DNA from: an uncultured Lachnospiraceae bacterium
GTDB lineage: Bacteria; Bacillota; Clostridia; Lachnospirales; Lachnospiraceae
Reading direction: 5' to 3'
Assembly (NCBI GenBank): GCA_902783095.1
Contig: CACZPX010000069.1
Span: 1-7,442 of the forward strand
DNA length: 7,442 nt
Each line of letters starts with the position of its first letter. Positions within the stretch are counted from its first letter, which is position 1. Below the pieces are notes generated by a model that made no database searches, had not been told where the DNA came from, and worked only from the letters and a program-made list of their open reading frames with translations. A program made the translations under genes and the position numbers. Shown here piece after piece: positions 6,387-7,442 of this stretch.

Positions 6387-7442
6387 TCATTTGGAGACCG
6401 GTGCGGAACCGGTCAGAATGCCAAGCGGCGCACCGGGCTCGCGCTCCGTGTACCGGACGTGTACGGAATCAGTCAGGACGTGGAATCTCCAAAGACGGTC
6501 CTTCGAAACGTAGATGCTTTCCGCCGCCGGCGCCTTATAGTTCCGAATCGTCGCGGACGGGACCGCAAACAGGTAATGATCGCGCAGGTCGCGGAGGGAG
6601 GCGTTCTCATAGATCTCCAGCCAGTAATCCAGCCATTTGCTGTTGTCTTTGGTGAGGCGCTCGATCGTGTTGCCGAAATCGTCCCAGGTCGCGTCCACCT
6701 CCAGCCACTTGCCGTCACAGCAGATCAGGCTCCAGGCGTGTCTGCCGCTGCCGGTCTCGTCCGGCCCGGCCCAGCCGACCATCAGGACGGCGGGGATGCC
6801 GAGCTGCTGCAGCAGGTAGTTGTAGGCCAGGGAGTAGCCGTCGCATACGGCGTGGAAGGGCTCTCCGGCGGAATTGGCCACGAGCGCGCCGTAGGCGGTA
6901 TGGCCCAGGTCGTTGGCAACGTTCCGGTCCGCAAGGTCACGGTCATAAGAGACGGAAGCGATCAGTTTGTCGTGCACGCGGCGGGCGATCTCCAGCTGGG
7001 ATCCGGACGTGTCGATGTCGGACAGAAACGAATTGACCGCTTTGTTGAAGACGGCGGTCTTCCGGTAAAAATCCGGGTACTCCTTCATGAAAAAGTACAC
7101 CGCCCAGGGAGCCCCCGCGGTTTCATCATAGTTCCAGCAGAGCCGCTTCTGCTCATACAGATGGAAGAGCTCCGGATGGTCAAAGATGACACTGTTGAAG
7201 ACCAGCTGGACGTCCGTGCAGAATGTCGTCGTGTCGGGGCTGACCGGAGACTGATAGCACACGTAAAAACTGCCGGACGGGTCTTCCGCGGCCATCAGGA
7301 TGGCGTCGTATATTTTCCGCTGTTCCGCGGAGAGCTGCTCATAGTAATAGAAGAGCGGCGCGTCGTTGACGAGCGGGCTGTCGTACGGATGGGAATAGGC
7401 CCGCATGGCACGCTCCAGGGATTCGATCTCTGCAGCGCCGAC
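6387..7442 (-). CDS. Transglutaminase-like domain protein (5' end outside window)
   Basis: A transglutaminase-like (papain-fold) protein, cut by the right edge. The reading frame stays open past the ATG at 7404-7406 for 12 more codons to 7442, and the first visible residues lack a signal peptide although relatives are usually exported, so the true start probably lies outside; a start at 7406 (GGAG six bases upstream, 339 aa) remains possible. Counting from that Met, the catalytic triad is complete: Cys188 in HAVCDGYSLAYNYLL, His223 in GRHAWSLI, Asp238 in WLEVDATWDD. The N-terminal part (FYYYEQLSAEQRKIYDAIL, later DHPELFHLYEQ) is the helical region that commonly precedes this domain in Firmicutes proteins. 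The roughly 80 residues after the core have no recognised domain. Such proteins may act as peptidases, amidases or crosslinking enzymes on surface or wall peptides; activity cannot be told from sequence. The stop at 6387-6389 lies 6 bases before the lipoprotein ATG, so co-transcription and coupled translation are likely. Confidence 0.85.
   Translation of the reverse strand, partial: VGAAEIESLERAMRAYSHPYDSPLVNDAPLFYYYEQLSAEQRKIYDAILMAAEDPSGSFYVCYQSPVSPDTTTFCTDVQLVFNSVIFDHPELFHLYEQKRLCWNYDETAGAPWAVYFFMKEYPDFYRKTAVFNKAVNSFLSDIDTSGSQLEIARRVHDKLIASVSYDRDLADRNVANDLGHTAYGALVANSAGEPFHAVCDGYSLAYNYLLQQLGIPAVLMVGWAGPDETGSGRHAWSLICCDGKWLEVDATWDDFGNTIERLTKDNSKWLDYWLEIYENASLRDLRDHYLFAVPSATIRNYKAPAAESIYVSKDRLWRFHVLTDSVHVRYTEREPGAPLGILTGSAPVSK

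Overview
This GC-rich window is densely coding and most resembles a chromosomal segment of an anaerobic, probably gut-associated member of the Bacillota (Clostridia). That assignment is an inference: the window has no rRNA or other taxonomic marker. It rests on gene content (a clostripain-like C11 lipoprotein with BspA-type leucine-rich repeats and a transglutaminase-like protein), Gram-positive style expression signals and base composition.

Layout: positions 1-167 are a short, relatively AT-rich leader with inverted repeats, a candidate promoter (perfect TTGACA at 102-107) and a GAGGAGG ribosome binding site. They lead into a plus-strand gene (168-1280) for an NAD(P)-dependent oxidoreductase of the malate/L-lactate dehydrogenase type-2 (Ldh_2) family. 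Positions 1281-1352 form a compact convergent intergenic region with a long hairpin flanked by A and T runs, a good bidirectional terminator.

The rest is a minus-strand two-gene cluster. The upstream gene (6387 to the right edge, 5' end cut off) encodes a transglutaminase-like cysteine-fold protein with a complete Cys/His/Asp triad. Only 6 bases after its stop starts a very large gene (1353-6380, 1675 aa). Its product is a predicted surface lipoprotein with a lipobox, an acidic Pro-rich stalk, a C11 (clostripain/gingipain-clan) cysteine peptidase domain with visible His233 and Cys280, an unassigned beta-rich region, and two tandem BspA-like LRR_5 solenoids, each with its own opening and closing motif.

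The two minus-strand genes are probably co-transcribed and make two surface or exported cysteine-active-site proteins. A joint role in processing or binding host or bacterial surface proteins is plausible but inferred. The dehydrogenase is a separate, convergent transcription unit with no evident functional link. I see no mobile element, CRISPR array, tRNA or rRNA.
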